Assembly (NCBI RefSeq): GCF_037949285.1
Contig: NZ_CP149926.1
Location: forward strand, 2,583,501-2,647,500
Origin: Thioclava sp. GXIMD4216
Lineage (GTDB): Bacteria > Pseudomonadota > Alphaproteobacteria > Rhodobacterales > Rhodobacteraceae
Reading direction: 5' to 3'
Length of the DNA stretch: 64,000 nt
The notes beneath the pieces are model-generated. The model saw only the letters and a program-made list of their open reading frames with translations, was not told the DNA's origin and searched no databases. Made by a program: the position numbers and the translations under genes. Positions 7,945 through 17,065 of this stretch are shown piece after piece (positions within the stretch are counted from its first letter, which is position 1; each line of letters begins with the position of its first letter).

Positions 7945-9501
7945 CTAAAGAGTAAAACGACTAATCTTCGCTTCGCGCTCGGCCAACAAACCAGACATGA
8001 CCAAGTCGGCGCGCCAATAGATGCGGCTTAGATCCGGTAGCATAGGAAGCGTTGCCACACCTGCGTTTCTCAAACGCGTGGATAGCGCCCCTGCAGGGCT
8101 CTGTGTGTGATCAGCGAGCTCGCCAAGGGACATGAACCTTTGACGGAAGGCCTCAAGGCTTTTGAGAGATATCTGTTGTGCGCCGCTGCGGGCCTCATTG
8201 TTGGAAGAGGCAAGGCTTAGAATGCCAGCATGCACTAGATAGCGGACGGTCTTATCAGTGATCCGCAAATAGCCTGACGCGTCAGCGATCAGATAGGCCA
8301 CAACGCTCAGCTCATCCGCTTCACTCGGGTCTTCATCTGCCTCGGTCTGCTCCCCTAGTTCCCGCCCGAAGGCAGAAAGCATAGTCTCGGTGACAAAGCT
8401 TTTAGCGACGACCGTTCCATCCTCTTGCCTATATGCCAGCGCCCTGCGGACAAGCAGCGCTTGCTCTTTAAGGGAGAAACCCTCAATTGACGGAACAAGT
8501 GCCTCATTGCGCGCAGCAATACCCTCAGAGGGCACGCCAAAGACCTGAACGCCTTTGCGGATCGAGAAACGAGCAAAGATTTCTCGCCGCATCAAAGCAC
8601 GTAGCGGCTCGACTTCATCTCCTAGCCCCCTGCCCTGAAGCCATGTCACCAGCGGCCCGTAAATACGCCCGAAGAAGCGCTTCTCGGCATGTTGCTCGGC
8701 CAGCTCCTGCAAGCAGGCCAAGAAGCCCAGTTCGCCCCCTTTGAGCACCTGATAACCTGCTTCTCCATACTGTCCCCAATCGTGCTCATCATGACCGCTG
8801 AGCGTGGCCTCTGGCCCCTTCTTTAGCAGCAAACCAAGGACCTCGCAGAGGCGCGCTGCGATATTGAGCTCGAACCGGTCGAGCCACGCATCGCCCCGCC
8901 CGTTGAGAATACGTCGCAAAAGATAGCGCTCGAATGAGCCCGTCTCTGCGGGAACAATGCCTTGCGACAACACCCAGCCAAAATGCTTACGAACTTGCGC
9001 CGCAAAATCCCGTCCATCCTTCGTGAATTTCTCGGGCAGCAATGTCACCAGCAGACAGCCATGATCGGCACAGCTTCGCACAGAGGTAAACTTCCACGGC
9101 AGCCTGCGGGGCATCCGCCATGCCTCCTCTGCAGATGGCACCTCTCGGCGCAGGCATACAGGGCAGATGCGTATGCGCGTGCGCTGCAGGCTATGCGTCA
9201 TCGCGATCTCGTCGCGCAGGCGGAAGCGGCTATGGCCGAGATGACAGATGGAGACCCGTGCCAGTGTAGAAGCGTCACAGCCTGCAAGCTGCGCAAGCTG
9301 AGCGATTGCCAGAGGCTCTCCGCGGAACAGAGGGTCGACAGGAAAGGCCAGATCGGCGCAGAACTGGTAGACAGAGGGTGCACCATTGCGTGCTGCCAAC
9401 CGCGTTAGCAGAGACGAGGCCGGCTCAAAGCGTTCGTGCTGCACGGTCAGCGGCAGCGGCGCGAAATCCGCTTCAGGATCTACAGATCGACTTTTTGCCA
9501 C
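7945..9501 (-). CDS. TniQ-family protein, standalone
   Basis: The protein has 518 residues. The N-terminal domain (about 10-165) has the TniQ pattern: PLTVQHERFEPASSLLTRLA, then GCDASTLARV, a zinc-binding CPVCLRRE and, after WRMPRRLPWKF, the second metal ligand pair in CADHGCLL. The C-terminal half contains HTH-like segments (GYLRITDKTVRYLVHAGIL and FMSLGELADHTQSPAGALS). TniQ/TnsD proteins choose target sites for Tn7/Tn5053-type transposons. No TniA, TniB or TnsABC gene lies near it in the window, so this is an orphan, whether a transposon remnant or a domesticated regulator. It reads toward the IS110 element, and its 5' end is about 150 bases from a tRNA-Arg gene. Confidence 0.75.
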   Translation of the reverse strand: MAKSRSVDPEADFAPLPLTVQHERFEPASSLLTRLAARNGAPSVYQFCADLAFPVDPLFRGEPLAIAQLAQLAGCDASTLARVSICHLGHSRFRLRDEIAMTHSLQRTRIRICPVCLRREVPSAEEAWRMPRRLPWKFTSVRSCADHGCLLVTLLPEKFTKDGRDFAAQVRKHFGWVLSQGIVPAETGSFERYLLRRILNGRGDAWLDRFELNIAARLCEVLGLLLKKGPEATLSGHDEHDWGQYGEAGYQVLKGGELGFLACLQELAEQHAEKRFFGRIYGPLVTWLQGRGLGDEVEPLRALMRREIFARFSIRKGVQVFGVPSEGIAARNEALVPSIEGFSLKEQALLVRRALAYRQEDGTVVAKSFVTETMLSAFGRELGEQTEADEDPSEADELSVVAYLIADASGYLRITDKTVRYLVHAGILSLASSNNEARSGAQQISLKSLEAFRQRFMSLGELADHTQSPAGALSTRLRNAGVATLPMLPDLSRIYWRADLVMSGLLAEREAKISRFTL

Positions 9502-9652
9502 GCATGTCTTTCAGGATTGGGCATTGGATTCGCCCCGATCCTACGCCAGCCCAATCAATCGACCAACATGCCAAGAATGAGCCAAAAACACATTCGCGGA
9601 CATCTATGTGAAAGAAAAGCCAGTTCCGTCTGACATTCGACAACTTCAGAAA

Positions 9653-9729
9653 TGGCGGACCCGGAGCGATTCGAACGCCCGGCCCCTTGATTCGTAGTCA
9701 AGTGCTCTATCCAGCTGAGCTACGGGTCC
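9653..9729 (-). tRNA. tRNA-Arg (anticodon ACG), downstream copy
   Basis: The 77-base gene folds as a cloverleaf. The acceptor stem GGACCCG (5' end at 9729) pairs with CGGGTCC, the D-arm begins TAGCTCAG, the anticodon stem-loop is CTTGA-CTACGAA-TCAAG with anticodon ACG, the T-loop is GTTCGAATC, and a discriminator G and encoded CCA end at 9653. It is identical to the copy at 9786-9862. Its 3' end faces the accessory island. Confidence 0.95.
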
Positions 9730-9785
9730 GCAATATCTGCACCTGAATGATCAGGCTATGTCGTATCTGGCAGAGCCAGAAGTAG

Positions 9786-9862
9786 TGGCGGACCCGGAGC
9801 GATTCGAACGCCCGGCCCCTTGATTCGTAGTCAAGTGCTCTATCCAGCTGAGCTACGGGTCC
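9786..9862 (-). tRNA. tRNA-Arg (anticodon ACG), upstream copy
   Basis: This 77-base gene is identical over its full length to the copy 56 bases downstream, with the same acceptor stem GGACCCG/CGGGTCC, anticodon ACG and encoded CCA. The two are probably cotranscribed from a promoter between 9863 and 9966. The ACG anticodon is normally deaminated to ICG to read CGU, CGC and CGA. Confidence 0.95.
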
Positions 9863-9966
9863 GTCGTGGGGGGCTATCTATTGGGTAAGTCGGGGGGGCG
9901 CAAGAGGGAAAATGAAAGTTTTTCATTCCGCCCGCGATTCCCTACGCGACGAACCCCCCAAATGCC

Positions 9967-11358
9967 TTACATGGAAAGCTCCTGCGGCAGATGCAGCAGG
10001 AATTGTGTTCCGGTTTCATCGCTGCGCATCAGCTCCAGCCGCCCACCATGACCACGAATCAGCTCGGCAGAAATCGCCAGCCCCAGACCGGTGCCGCCTT
10101 TTCGCGAGCCGCCCGTAAAGGGCTGGAACAGATGCTCGCGGGTTTTCGCAGGCAGGCCCGGACCGGTATCCTGCACGCGGATCCACCACTCGTCACGGGT
10201 CTCCCCGGCCCCCACCTCGATCGTGCCATGTTCGCCCGTGGCCTCCAGCGCCTGCCGCGCATTGCGCACAAGATTGGAGATCACACGGTAGAGCTGTTCG
10301 CGGTCGGCGCGGATCGTCAGATTCGGCGCGATATCCACGATAAAATCGACAAGCCCCGCCCCTTCCAGCGACTGCTCGCTTTCCACCACCTCGGCCACCA
10401 GCGGCGCCAGCATGAAACGCGACAGCGAAGGCGGCGGCTCTTCGGCCTTCCCGAACGCCAGCGTCGTCTCGCAAAGATTGACCGCCCGCCCGATGGAATT
10501 GATCAGCTTCGGCGCGGCGCGCTTTACAACCGGATCCTCGGAAAATTCCATACGGTCGGCAAAGAGCTGCGCCGTCGTCAGGATATTGCGCAAATCATGG
10601 CTGATCTTGGCCACGGCCTGCCCAAGCTGGGCCAGCCGCTCTTTCTGGCGCAGGGCGGCGGTCAGCTGGGTCTGCATATCCGCCAAGGCATCCTCGGCCA
10701 CGCGAAGCTCTTGGATGCGGGCATTGGGGGCAATGATACGGCGATTGTCTTCGGGAGCCTCGGAGTAAGACGCCATATGCGCCACCAGCCGCTTGATCGG
10801 GGCGACCATCAAACGCTGCACCAAAGCGAACAGAAGCACCGCCGTGATGCCCGATATCACCGCAGACAACGTCAAAAGACGCAGACCATATTCGATCATT
10901 CCGATCCGGATCGGACGCGTGTCGAGCGTGATCTCGATCACCTGCCCCCCCTGCTGCACCGGCTCGCCCACCACGCGGATGATATGGTTCTCGGGGTCGA
11001 TCAGAATCTTCAGCGCATCCCTGATCCGCGTCCAATGCGACGCATCACGAATGTCGTAGGTGCCCGAGATGGCCTCGGGCAGCGGCGAAGACAGCACCAG
11101 CTGCCGCACCGCATCGCGGCGCAAAACGACGTTATAGACGCCCGCATTCGCCAGAAGTTCGTTTTCCAGATCCGGATCGATGGTCGACTGGTCGGTCGCC
11201 AGCAGCGACAGGGACGCGATCTGGGCGCGCTCCAGCCGTGTCAAAAGATAGTTTTCCCGATAGGTGGCAATCCCCGGCAAGAGAATCAACAACTCTGCCA
11301 GGACAACGAAGATCGTCGTCAGGATAAGAAATCGGCCAGAAAGCGAGTTGATCTTCAT
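9967..11358 (-). CDS. Sensor histidine kinase, membrane bound
   Basis: The protein has about 463 residues. I chose ATG 11358 (MKINSLSGRFL) because a transmembrane helix (FLILTTIFVVLAELLILLPG) follows directly; an upstream in-frame ATG at 11463 adds 35 non-homologous-looking residues. A periplasmic sensor region of about 130 residues is followed by a second helix (LSAVISGITAVLLFALVQ) and HAMP-like sequence. The kinase core has the H-box KISHDLRNILTT, the N-box NLVRNARQAL and the G-boxes DTGPGLP and GGTGLGLAIS. No response regulator gene is adjacent, so it is an orphan kinase within this window. The signal is not predictable. Confidence 0.88.
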   Translation of the reverse strand: MKINSLSGRFLILTTIFVVLAELLILLPGIATYRENYLLTRLERAQIASLSLLATDQSTIDPDLENELLANAGVYNVVLRRDAVRQLVLSSPLPEAISGTYDIRDASHWTRIRDALKILIDPENHIIRVVGEPVQQGGQVIEITLDTRPIRIGMIEYGLRLLTLSAVISGITAVLLFALVQRLMVAPIKRLVAHMASYSEAPEDNRRIIAPNARIQELRVAEDALADMQTQLTAALRQKERLAQLGQAVAKISHDLRNILTTAQLFADRMEFSEDPVVKRAAPKLINSIGRAVNLCETTLAFGKAEEPPPSLSRFMLAPLVAEVVESEQSLEGAGLVDFIVDIAPNLTIRADREQLYRVISNLVRNARQALEATGEHGTIEVGAGETRDEWWIRVQDTGPGLPAKTREHLFQPFTGGSRKGGTGLGLAISAELIRGHGGRLELMRSDETGTQFLLHLPQELSM

Positions 11359-11528
11359 ACCTGTCTCGGGTGACTCCGCGACGATTACACCAGGAAACGT
11401 CTGCAAATATTGTTGCTTTCTTGCGATAAATAGGGCGTGATTGCCAAAGACAAAAGAGACCAAGCCCCGAAATCTCGTGATTTCGTCATCAACTTCGCTG
11501 CTATCGGCAAAAAACTGCCCCGGGTGAA

Positions 11529-11557
11529 TTGACTTGTGGTCCTATCCTGACTAAAGA
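11529..11557 (+). promoter_or_regulatory. Candidate sigma-70 promoter of rpmH
   Basis: TTGACT at 11529-11534 and TAAAGA at 11552-11557 are separated by 17 bases. The pair lies about 80 bases before the rpmH start, in the divergent gap with the histidine kinase gene. The -35 box is good and the -10 box is moderate. Confidence 0.4.
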
Positions 11558-11635
11558 CCGAGCCTCGAATATGAGCGGCAGCCGAATCCGTTTGGCGTCG
11601 TGTTGCCCTACCGTATCAGAACCCGGAGTTAAGCG

Positions 11636-11770
11636 ATGAAACGCACTTTTCAGCCCTCGAACCTCGTTCGCGCCCGTCGCCACGGGTTCCGTGCCCGCAT
11701 GGCAACCAAAGGTGGCCGCAAGGTCCTGAATGCACGCCGTGCAAAAGGCCGGAAGTCGCTGTCGGCATAA
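11636..11770 (+). CDS. rpmH: 50S ribosomal protein L34
   Basis: This 44-residue basic protein starts [19 protein letters not shown] and ends GRKSLSA, the full L34 signature. L34 is one of the smallest large-subunit proteins. The start has GGAG upstream in cccggagttaagcg. It heads the conserved rpmH-rnpA-yidD cluster, with rnpA starting 29 bases downstream. Confidence 0.97.
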   Translation: MKRTFQPSNLVRARRHGFRARMATKGGRKVLNARRAKGRKSLSA

Positions 11771-11799
11771 GCCGCAGCGACTGGTAACAGGCTAATCCT

Positions 11800-12345
11800 A
11801 TGACACCGTCGGACGCTTCCGTGACAGACCCCTCAGGTCAGCGCGCGGGCACAGCTCCGGCGGTTTCTTCATGCGTAGCCGATGCGCTTACCCCTGTGGC
11901 GATCCTGCGCAAACGGGCGGATTTCCTGCGTGCGGCGTCCGCACGGCGGCAGGGCATGGCCGCAGGCCTGCTTCAGGCGCGCGAGCGTGCGGAGGAGCCC
12001 GTCTCCCCCCTGTTGGCGCGCGTCGGATTTACCTGCTCCAAAAAGGTCGGCAATTCGGTTGCACGCAACCGCGCCAAGCGCAGGCTGCGCGAGATTGCCC
12101 GACTGGTGCTGCCGGTGCATGGCAAGCCCGGCTGGGATTATGTGCTGATCGGGCGTGCGGAAGCCACGGCAACCCATGATTTCCAAGCGATGCAGGACGA
12201 CCTGATCCGCGCCCTCGCACGGGTCCATGCCGAAGATTACCGCCCGCCCAAGCCGCGTGGCCCGAAGCCCGATATCCCGCGCGGCCCGCGCCGCGGCAAA
12301 GGCAGATCCGCCTCCGGCCCGTCGACGACCGGTTCGGACGGATGA
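11800..12345 (+). CDS. rnpA: Ribonuclease P protein component
   Basis: The protein has up to 181 residues. The signature of the RNase P protein, [20 protein letters not shown] then RRLREIAR, lies at about residues 74-100. It assists the RNase P RNA in removing tRNA 5' leaders. The protein is longer than the usual 110-130 residues because of about 30 extra N-terminal residues and a Pro/Arg/Gly-rich C-terminal tail after residue 145. An internal start is possible for the N-terminal part. Its stop overlaps the yidD start by four bases (ATGA). Confidence 0.93.
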   Translation: MTPSDASVTDPSGQRAGTAPAVSSCVADALTPVAILRKRADFLRAASARRQGMAAGLLQARERAEEPVSPLLARVGFTCSKKVGNSVARNRAKRRLREIARLVLPVHGKPGWDYVLIGRAEATATHDFQAMQDDLIRALARVHAEDYRPPKPRGPKPDIPRGPRRGKGRSASGPSTTGSDG

Positions 12346-12623
12346 GCCCTCTGGCCCATCTCGTGGCGTTGCCGGTACGGGCCTATCGGCTGGTGGCCAG
12401 CCCGTGGGTCGGTAATGGCTGCCGGTATCAGCCGACCTGTTCCGCCTATATGCTGGACGCCCTCGCCCTGCATGGCGCGTTCAAGGGCAGCTATCTGGGC
12501 ATCAGGCGTATCCTGCGCTGCCATCCGTGGGGCGGCTTCGGCTATGACCCCGTGCCGGGCGCTGACCCCGACCATGACGCAAAATGCCATTGTGCAAAGG
12601 AGCATGACCATGCTGGACGATGA
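12342..12623 (+). CDS. yidD: Membrane protein insertion efficiency factor YidD
   Basis: This 93-residue protein has the YidD family core: a hydrophobic amphipathic N-terminus, then [35 protein letters not shown] and a GGFGYDPVP motif. YidD is a small inner-membrane-associated protein that helps YidC insert membrane proteins. The start overlaps the rnpA stop, so translation is probably coupled, and the end overlaps the start of ttcA. A His/Cys-containing tail ([14 protein letters not shown]) could bind metal. Confidence 0.95.
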   Translation: MSPLAHLVALPVRAYRLVASPWVGNGCRYQPTCSAYMLDALALHGAFKGSYLGIRRILRCHPWGGFGYDPVPGADPDHDAKCHCAKEHDHAGR

Positions 12624-13491
12624 CGACGCCCCGATCCATCCGCTCTTTGCCGACGCCCCCTCGACGACGGCCTTCAAGAAGCTGCGCAAGCGTATCGTGC
12701 GCCAGACCCGCGAGGCGATCGAGCAGTACGGGATGATCGAACGCGGCGCACGCTGGCTGGTCTGCCTGTCGGGCGGCAAGGACAGCTACACCCTGCTGGC
12801 CGTGCTGCACGAGCTGCAATGGCGCGGGCTTCTGCCGGTCGAGATCCTTGCCTGCAACCTCGATCAGGGACAGCCGGGCTTTCCTGCGACTGTTCTGCCG
12901 GAATTCCTTGAAAAAATGGGGGTTCCGCACCGGATCGAATATCAGGACACCTATTCCGTGGTGATGGACAAGGTGCCGCAAGGCAAGACCTATTGCGCCC
13001 TGTGCTCGCGCCTGCGTCGCGGAAACCTGTACCGCATCGCGCGCGAGGAAGGCTGCTCGGCCGTTGTGCTGGGCCACCACCGCGACGATATTCTGGAAAC
13101 CTTCTTCATGAACCTCTTCCACGGCGGGCGCCTTGCGACCATGCCGCCGAAACTGGTCAATGAGGAAGGCGATCTGTTCGTCTACCGCCCTCTGGCCTTT
13201 GTCGCCGAAGAGGATTGCGAGAAATTCGCCCGCGATATGAATTACCCGATCATCCCGTGCGACCTCTGCGGAAGTCAGGACGGGCTGCAACGTCAGCAGG
13301 TCAAGCAACTCCTTGATAGCTGGGAGAAAAATAGGCCCGGACGGCGTCAGGTGATGTTCCGGTCGTTGATGAATGCGCGCCCTTCCCACCTGCTGGACAC
13401 GGGGCTTTTCGACTTTGCCGGATTGGCCCTCAAACCGCAGGATGGTTCAAATTTGAACGATAACATCCCCGATTTACGCCACCACGATTAA
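12610..13491 (+). CDS. ttcA: tRNA 2-thiocytidine-32 synthetase TtcA
   Basis: The protein has 293 residues from ATG 12610. AAGGAG seven bases upstream favours this over ATG 12604. The PP-loop SGGKDS is at residues 54-59. Two Cys pairs, CALC (129-132) and CDLC (217-220), fit the iron-sulfur cluster and catalytic cysteines of TtcA, and [14 protein letters not shown] is a typical family motif. TtcA thiolates C32 of certain tRNAs in an ATP-dependent reaction. It overlaps the yidD end by 14 bases, placing it in the rpmH operon. Confidence 0.93.
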   Translation: MLDDDDAPIHPLFADAPSTTAFKKLRKRIVRQTREAIEQYGMIERGARWLVCLSGGKDSYTLLAVLHELQWRGLLPVEILACNLDQGQPGFPATVLPEFLEKMGVPHRIEYQDTYSVVMDKVPQGKTYCALCSRLRRGNLYRIAREEGCSAVVLGHHRDDILETFFMNLFHGGRLATMPPKLVNEEGDLFVYRPLAFVAEEDCEKFARDMNYPIIPCDLCGSQDGLQRQQVKQLLDSWEKNRPGRRQVMFRSLMNARPSHLLDTGLFDFAGLALKPQDGSNLNDNIPDLRHHD

Positions 13492-13559
13492 CCGAACACT
13501 GACAAAACCGACCTAAGACTATGGCCATTAATTTATGCGCCGTTTGACGAGGTATGGTG

Positions 13560-15098
13560 ATGTCGAAGGAACAGAATCGCAAGTCCGCCCCCAAAGGTGG
13601 CCCGATTCTCATGCGACGGGAAATGATGGCCTTTGCTCCGGCTATCCTTCTCGCAGGCTACTGGATCGGGCTTGAAGCGATGGTCCTGCTTGGCGTCACC
13701 GCTCTGGCTGTGGGCTGGATGACCCGCCCCATCACGCCCGGCGAGGAGATCGAGATGAACACGCTCGATCCGGCCACCGGCCTGCCGCTCCGCGAACTGG
13801 CCCTGCCGATGATGGACAAGATCATGACCGAAGCGCGGCAGAGCAACCGGCTGTCGACCTGCTTCGTGATCTGCGTGGACGAACCGCAAAATCTGGTTGC
13901 CAATACCAGCACCCGTGAATTCGACGATGTGATGCGCCGCTCAGCAGAGCGTTTGCGCTCGGTCTTGCGGGATTCGGATTACATCGCCCGCCTTGGCGGC
14001 GCGCGTTTCATGGTGATGCTGAAACCCACACCCAATCCGGATCTGGAAAGCATGATCCAGCTTTCGGTGCGCCTGCAAAGCACGCTCGAAGAACCGCTGT
14101 CGATTGCCGGTCGCAGCCTGTCACCGACATTCCATCTGGGCTTTTGCCAGATGAACCGCAGTCCCGGATCCGATGCCGTGTCGATCCTGGAAGCGGCCGA
14201 AACCGCTGCAGAGGAAGCCTCGCGCAACGGGCCTTCGGCAATCCGTGCCTATTCGAACGAGATCCGTCGCACGGCAGAAATCCGCACGGCTTTGTCGGCA
14301 GAGGTCGGGGATGCGCTCGAGAACGGTGAGATCGTTGCCTATTTCCAGCCACAGATCTGCACGGATACCGGCCTGATCTCCGGCATGCAGGCCATGCCGC
14401 GCTGGCTGCACCGCGAACGAGGCGTGCTGGGTGAGACCGATATCATGCCCGCCGTCATCGCCGCCAATCTGCGCACGCGCTTTTACGAAGTGATGATGTT
14501 TCAGGTGTTCCATGCCCTGAAAGAATGGAATGCCCGCGAGGAACTGGTGGGCATCATCTCCCTGCCGATCAATGAAGAGCTGCTGACCAATCCGAAAATG
14601 CCCGAACGCCTGCAATGGGAATTCGACCGTTTCGAACTGCCCGCCGACCAGATCCGTCTGGTGCTAGAACAGGACATCGTCTCGAAGCTCAATGACGACA
14701 TGATCTCGCATACGCTCAGCGCCTGTCGCAAAATGGGGTGCAAGATCGAACTGGCCGGATTTGGCAATGGCCCCGCCTCGATCAATTCGGTACGCAATGC
14801 CTGCGCGGGCCGGATCCGCATCCATCGCAGCTTCGTCGCCCATGTGGATCACGACGCCGAACAGCAACGCCTTGTCGCCGCCATCATTTCGCTGGCCGAG
14901 GGGCTGGGCATCCAGACGATTGCCGAGGGTGTCAGTTCGATCGGCGAACATGCGATGCTCTCGCAACTGGGCTGCAACCATGTGCAGGGCCGCGGCATTG
15001 CCACCCCCATGCCGCTGGAAGACACCCATGACTGGATCAGTCGTCACATGGCCAAGCTGGAACAGACGCCGCGCCTGAATACCCGACGCGGCAGCTAA
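13560..15098 (+). CDS. Degenerate GGDEF/EAL-domain protein
   Basis: The protein has about 512 residues, with GAGG at 13549-13552 supporting ATG 13560. Two N-terminal hydrophobic segments (MAFAPAILLAGYWIGLEAMVLL, then a short second run) anchor it to the membrane. A GGDEF-like domain follows (about 70-225), whose signature reads RLGGARF instead of RYGGDEF. The C-terminal EAL-like domain (about 240-500) has GMQAMPRW where EALxRW is expected and AGFGNGPASIN where DDFGTGYSS is expected; the metal-binding acidic residues are mostly missing. It therefore probably neither makes nor degrades cyclic-di-GMP, and may bind nucleotide or a partner. It lies between ttcA and yidC. Confidence 0.85.
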   Translation: MSKEQNRKSAPKGGPILMRREMMAFAPAILLAGYWIGLEAMVLLGVTALAVGWMTRPITPGEEIEMNTLDPATGLPLRELALPMMDKIMTEARQSNRLSTCFVICVDEPQNLVANTSTREFDDVMRRSAERLRSVLRDSDYIARLGGARFMVMLKPTPNPDLESMIQLSVRLQSTLEEPLSIAGRSLSPTFHLGFCQMNRSPGSDAVSILEAAETAAEEASRNGPSAIRAYSNEIRRTAEIRTALSAEVGDALENGEIVAYFQPQICTDTGLISGMQAMPRWLHRERGVLGETDIMPAVIAANLRTRFYEVMMFQVFHALKEWNAREELVGIISLPINEELLTNPKMPERLQWEFDRFELPADQIRLVLEQDIVSKLNDDMISHTLSACRKMGCKIELAGFGNGPASINSVRNACAGRIRIHRSFVAHVDHDAEQQRLVAAIISLAEGLGIQTIAEGVSSIGEHAMLSQLGCNHVQGRGIATPMPLEDTHDWISRHMAKLEQTPRLNTRRGS

Positions 15099-15223
15099 AA
15101 ACCGGTGTCGTCATCACGAATTCCGTCTGGAAGTCACGGAACGGGGGGAAAGGGCTTGACCTTTTGCCCCCCCTTCTGTTGAACCGGAGCGACTTCCCGA
15201 AAGGCAGACGGATCCCATCGCCC

Positions 15224-17065
15224 ATGGAAAACCAGAACAAGAACCTCATCATCGCAGCCGTGCTTTCTGCGCTCGTGCTGATCGGCTGGACAGTCTTCTT
15301 CCCACCGGAGCAGACGACAAATCCGGAGGGTGGTGAAACCGTCTCGGATCAGGCCGCCTCGGCCACCGCACCGAGCATCGCCCCCACGCCGGAGGCACTG
15401 GCGCAAGCGACGCAGGATGCCAATGCCGTGGCCACCGCCACCAGCGACCAGTTGGCCCAGATCCCGCGGATCGCCATCGAGACCCCCGACCTGAAGGGCT
15501 CGATCTCGCTGCTGGGTGGTCGTTTCGACGATCTCTCGCTTGAAAAGTATAAAGAAACACTCGACAAGAATTCGCCCGATGTGCGTCTTCTTGCACCGGT
15601 TGGCGGCGACGACACCAATGCTGCCAAACCCTATTACGTGGTCTATGGCTGGCTTCCCGCTGGCGGCTATTCCGCAGATAAGGTGCCCGGCCCGCGCACG
15701 GTATGGTCCGCTCCGGACGGAGCCAAGCTGACCCCCGAAACGCCTGTGACCCTGACATGGGATAACGGAGCCGGTCTTGTCTTCCACCGCACGATCTCGG
15801 TCGACAAGGATTACCTGTTCACCATCCAGCAATCGGTCGAGAACACCACCGATCAGGAGGTGCGTCTGGCGCCCTATGGCATCATCGCCCGCCACGGTCT
15901 GCCGCCGTCGAAATCCACCTATGTGCTGCATGAAGGTGCCGTGCGGATGAGCGATGGCAAGCTGGAAGAGATCAAATACAAGAAGTTCAAGGATCTCGAA
16001 CAGAGCGCCGGTGAAGGTCAGGCAGAGCTGATCTCGGTCGCCGATAACGGCTGGACCGGCTTTACCGACAAATACTGGATGACGACGCTTGCCCCGAAAA
16101 CCGGTCCTTTCACCTCGGTCGTGAAATATTCCGGCGAGCAGTCCGACATCTACCAGACCGAAACCCGCTTGCCGGTTATGACGGTTGCCGCCGGGGCCAC
16201 CCAATCGGCAGATACCTATCTCTTTGCGGGCGCAAAGGAATATGAGGTCATCAAGCATTATCAGGACGATCTGGGGATCGTGAAGTTCATCGACTCCATC
16301 GATTGGGGCTGGTTCTACTTCCTGACCAAACCGATCTTCTGGCTGCTGCACTGGCTGCATGCCGCGATCGGCAATATGGGCTGGGCGATCATCGCACTGA
16401 CCTGTATCATCAAGCTGATCGTCTTCCCGCTGGCGCGCAAATCCTACATCTCGATGGCGAAGATGAAGGAACTGCAACCCGAGATGGAAGCCCTGAAAGA
16501 GCGCGCAGGCGATGACCGCCAGAAGCTGCAGCAGGGCATGATGGAGCTTTACAAGAAGAACAAGGTCAATCCGGCAGCGGGCTGTCTGCCCATCCTGCTG
16601 CAGATCCCGATCTTCTTCTCGCTCTATAAGGTGATCTATGTCACGATCGAGCTGTATCACGCGCCGTGGATCGGCTGGATCCATGACCTCTCGGCCCCCG
16701 ATCCGACCTCGATCCTGAACCTCTTCGGCCTTCTGCCGTGGGGCACGCCAGAGCCGGGTAACTTCCTCTTCATCCTCAGCCTCGGCATCCTGCCGATCCT
16801 CTTGGGCGTGTCGATGTGGTTCCAGCAAAAGCTGAACCCCGCCCCCGCCGACAAGAGCCAGGCGATGATCTTCGCGTGGATGCCGTGGATCTTCATGTTC
16901 ATGCTGGGCAGCTTTGCCTCGGGCCTCGTGCTCTACTGGATCGCGAACAACACGATCACCTTCATCCAGCAATACACGATCATGTCGATGCACGGGAAAC
17001 GCCCCGATATCTTCGGCAATATCAAGTCGAGCTTCGCGAAGAAGTCCGGCGGAAAGGCCAAATGA
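15224..17065 (+). CDS. yidC: Membrane protein insertase YidC
   Basis: The protein has about 613 residues. I chose ATG 15224 (MENQNKNLIIAAVLSALVL) because the N-terminal transmembrane helix begins there. After a Thr/Ala/Pro-rich linker comes the large periplasmic domain (about 75-360), then the conserved insertase core with LHAAIGNMGWAIIALTCIIK, the hydrophilic groove region MAKMKELQPEMEALKERAG, and NPAAGCLPILLQIPIFFSLY. It inserts membrane proteins alone or with SecYEG. The last codons overlap the start of the MOSC gene (ATGA). Confidence 0.96.
   Translation: MENQNKNLIIAAVLSALVLIGWTVFFPPEQTTNPEGGETVSDQAASATAPSIAPTPEALAQATQDANAVATATSDQLAQIPRIAIETPDLKGSISLLGGRFDDLSLEKYKETLDKNSPDVRLLAPVGGDDTNAAKPYYVVYGWLPAGGYSADKVPGPRTVWSAPDGAKLTPETPVTLTWDNGAGLVFHRTISVDKDYLFTIQQSVENTTDQEVRLAPYGIIARHGLPPSKSTYVLHEGAVRMSDGKLEEIKYKKFKDLEQSAGEGQAELISVADNGWTGFTDKYWMTTLAPKTGPFTSVVKYSGEQSDIYQTETRLPVMTVAAGATQSADTYLFAGAKEYEVIKHYQDDLGIVKFIDSIDWGWFYFLTKPIFWLLHWLHAAIGNMGWAIIALTCIIKLIVFPLARKSYISMAKMKELQPEMEALKERAGDDRQKLQQGMMELYKKNKVNPAAGCLPILLQIPIFFSLYKVIYVTIELYHAPWIGWIHDLSAPDPTSILNLFGLLPWGTPEPGNFLFILSLGILPILLGVSMWFQQKLNPAPADKSQAMIFAWMPWIFMFMLGSFASGLVLYWIANNTITFIQQYTIMSMHGKRPDIFGNIKSSFAKKSGGKAK

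Noticed and set aside
9653..9862. The repeated 77-base units were considered as a mobile-element repeat.
   Set aside because: Both fold as complete tRNA-Arg genes with encoded CCA.
15134..16993. A 619-codon minus-strand frame opposite yidC.
   Set aside because: Antisense shadow in a high-GC gene; low-complexity composition and no domain.
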